Assembly (NCBI RefSeq): GCF_013249015.1
Contig: NZ_JABRPL010000001.1
Location: 1,128,475 to 1,192,474, forward strand
DNA: 64,000 nucleotides
Origin: Rathayibacter agropyri
GTDB taxonomy: Bacteria; Actinomycetota; Actinomycetes; Actinomycetales; Microbacteriaceae
Direction of reading: 5' to 3'
Both the position numbers and the translations under genes were made by a program. Positions 63,771 through 64,000 of this stretch are shown one piece after another (the first letter of the stretch is position 1; the number at the start of each line of letters is the position of its first letter). The notes beneath the pieces were generated by a model that was not told where the DNA came from, made no database searches, and saw only the letters and a list, made by a program, of their open reading frames with translations.

Positions 63771-64000
63771 TTACCAGCCGAGTCGATAAAGTTCGAGGCG
63801 GGTGACCGTACGAATGAGGTTGGGAAGTTCTGAAAGGCGTCCGCGATAGCCGGTCTTAAGGATCTTCCAGTTCTTCCAGTGAGCGATGCATCTTTCGACC
63901 GCCGAACGGATAGAGGAGATGTTCCGGTTGGCTGCGCGTGTGTTGTCATCATGTTGTCCATGGAAAGGTCTTTTCCGGGGAGTGACTGCGCTGGTGCCGA
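63771..64000 (-). CDS. IS5-family transposase, C-terminus (runs off the window)
   Basis: The minus-strand frame, uninterrupted from the window edge to TAA at 63773-63771, reads FHGQHDDNTRAANRNI, then AVERCIAHWKNWKIL, KTGYRGRLSELPNLI and TVTRLELYRLGW. This is the C-terminal end of a DDE transposase of the IS5 type, with the E of the DDE triad in AVERCIAHWK. The insertion-sequence end is probably near 63741-63760. The start and other terminal repeat lie outside. Confidence 0.85.
   Translation of the reverse strand, partial: GTSAVTPRKRPFHGQHDDNTRAANRNISSIRSAVERCIAHWKNWKILKTGYRGRLSELPNLIRTVTRLELYRLGW

Overview
The window is high-GC DNA from an actinobacterium, most likely a member of the Microbacteriaceae (Micrococcales). 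Evidence is the gene content and order: carD-ispDF-cysS-rlmB, senX3-regX3/phoU, glnR-like/mshD, ppk/mutT1-like, pstSCAB, sigK/rskA, serC with DUF2530 and DUF3027 neighbours, and GTG/TTG starts behind GGAGG-type ribosome binding sites. Mycothiol synthase confirms an actinobacterium. Genus-level assignment is inference.

Region 1 (1-7760) is accessory and partly decayed. A minus-strand operon encodes a lactococcin-972-type bacteriocin precursor, a lipoprotein, a peptidoglycan-binding exporter adaptor and the start of an ABC ATPase that runs off the left edge. After a poorly coding stretch come a VOC protein, an acetyltransferase and a methyltransferase. A frameshifted serine-recombinase C-terminus lies beside tRNA-Arg(CCT). 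A GntR regulator follows, with an ABC ATPase/permease pair fused by deletion.

Region 2 (7762-52130) is core chromosome. It holds phosphoketolase, HNH nuclease, NlpC/P60 hydrolase, a DtxR-type regulator, serC, two two-component systems, groEL with tandem CIRCE operators, cold-shock proteins, msrB, a sugar ABC ATPase, the carD operon, and the phosphate block: senX3-regX3, phoU, gpmA, ppk, pstSCAB. Candidate PHO boxes built from 11-bp direct repeats lie upstream of phoU, ppk and pstS, which suggests one RegX3 regulon spread across the window. Two long hairpins between convergent genes share a core sequence but have unrelated arms.

Region 3 (52137-about 63690) is an integrated element next to tRNA-Lys(TTT). 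It carries a restriction endonuclease and N6-adenine methyltransferase, a tyrosine integrase, a serine resolvase, a zinc-motif phage-like protein, a CHC2/Toprim primase-helicase, an excisionase-like HTH protein, a ribbon-helix-helix regulator and several unknown small genes. Between the primase gene and its downstream neighbour lie a hairpin and three phased 10-bp repeats that look like a replication origin. No relaxase, FtsK-like transfer protein or capsid gene is visible, so the element resembles a phage satellite or a reduced actinomycete integrative element. Near-identical 17/18-bp repeats bracket it. An IS5-like transposase gene runs off the right edge.
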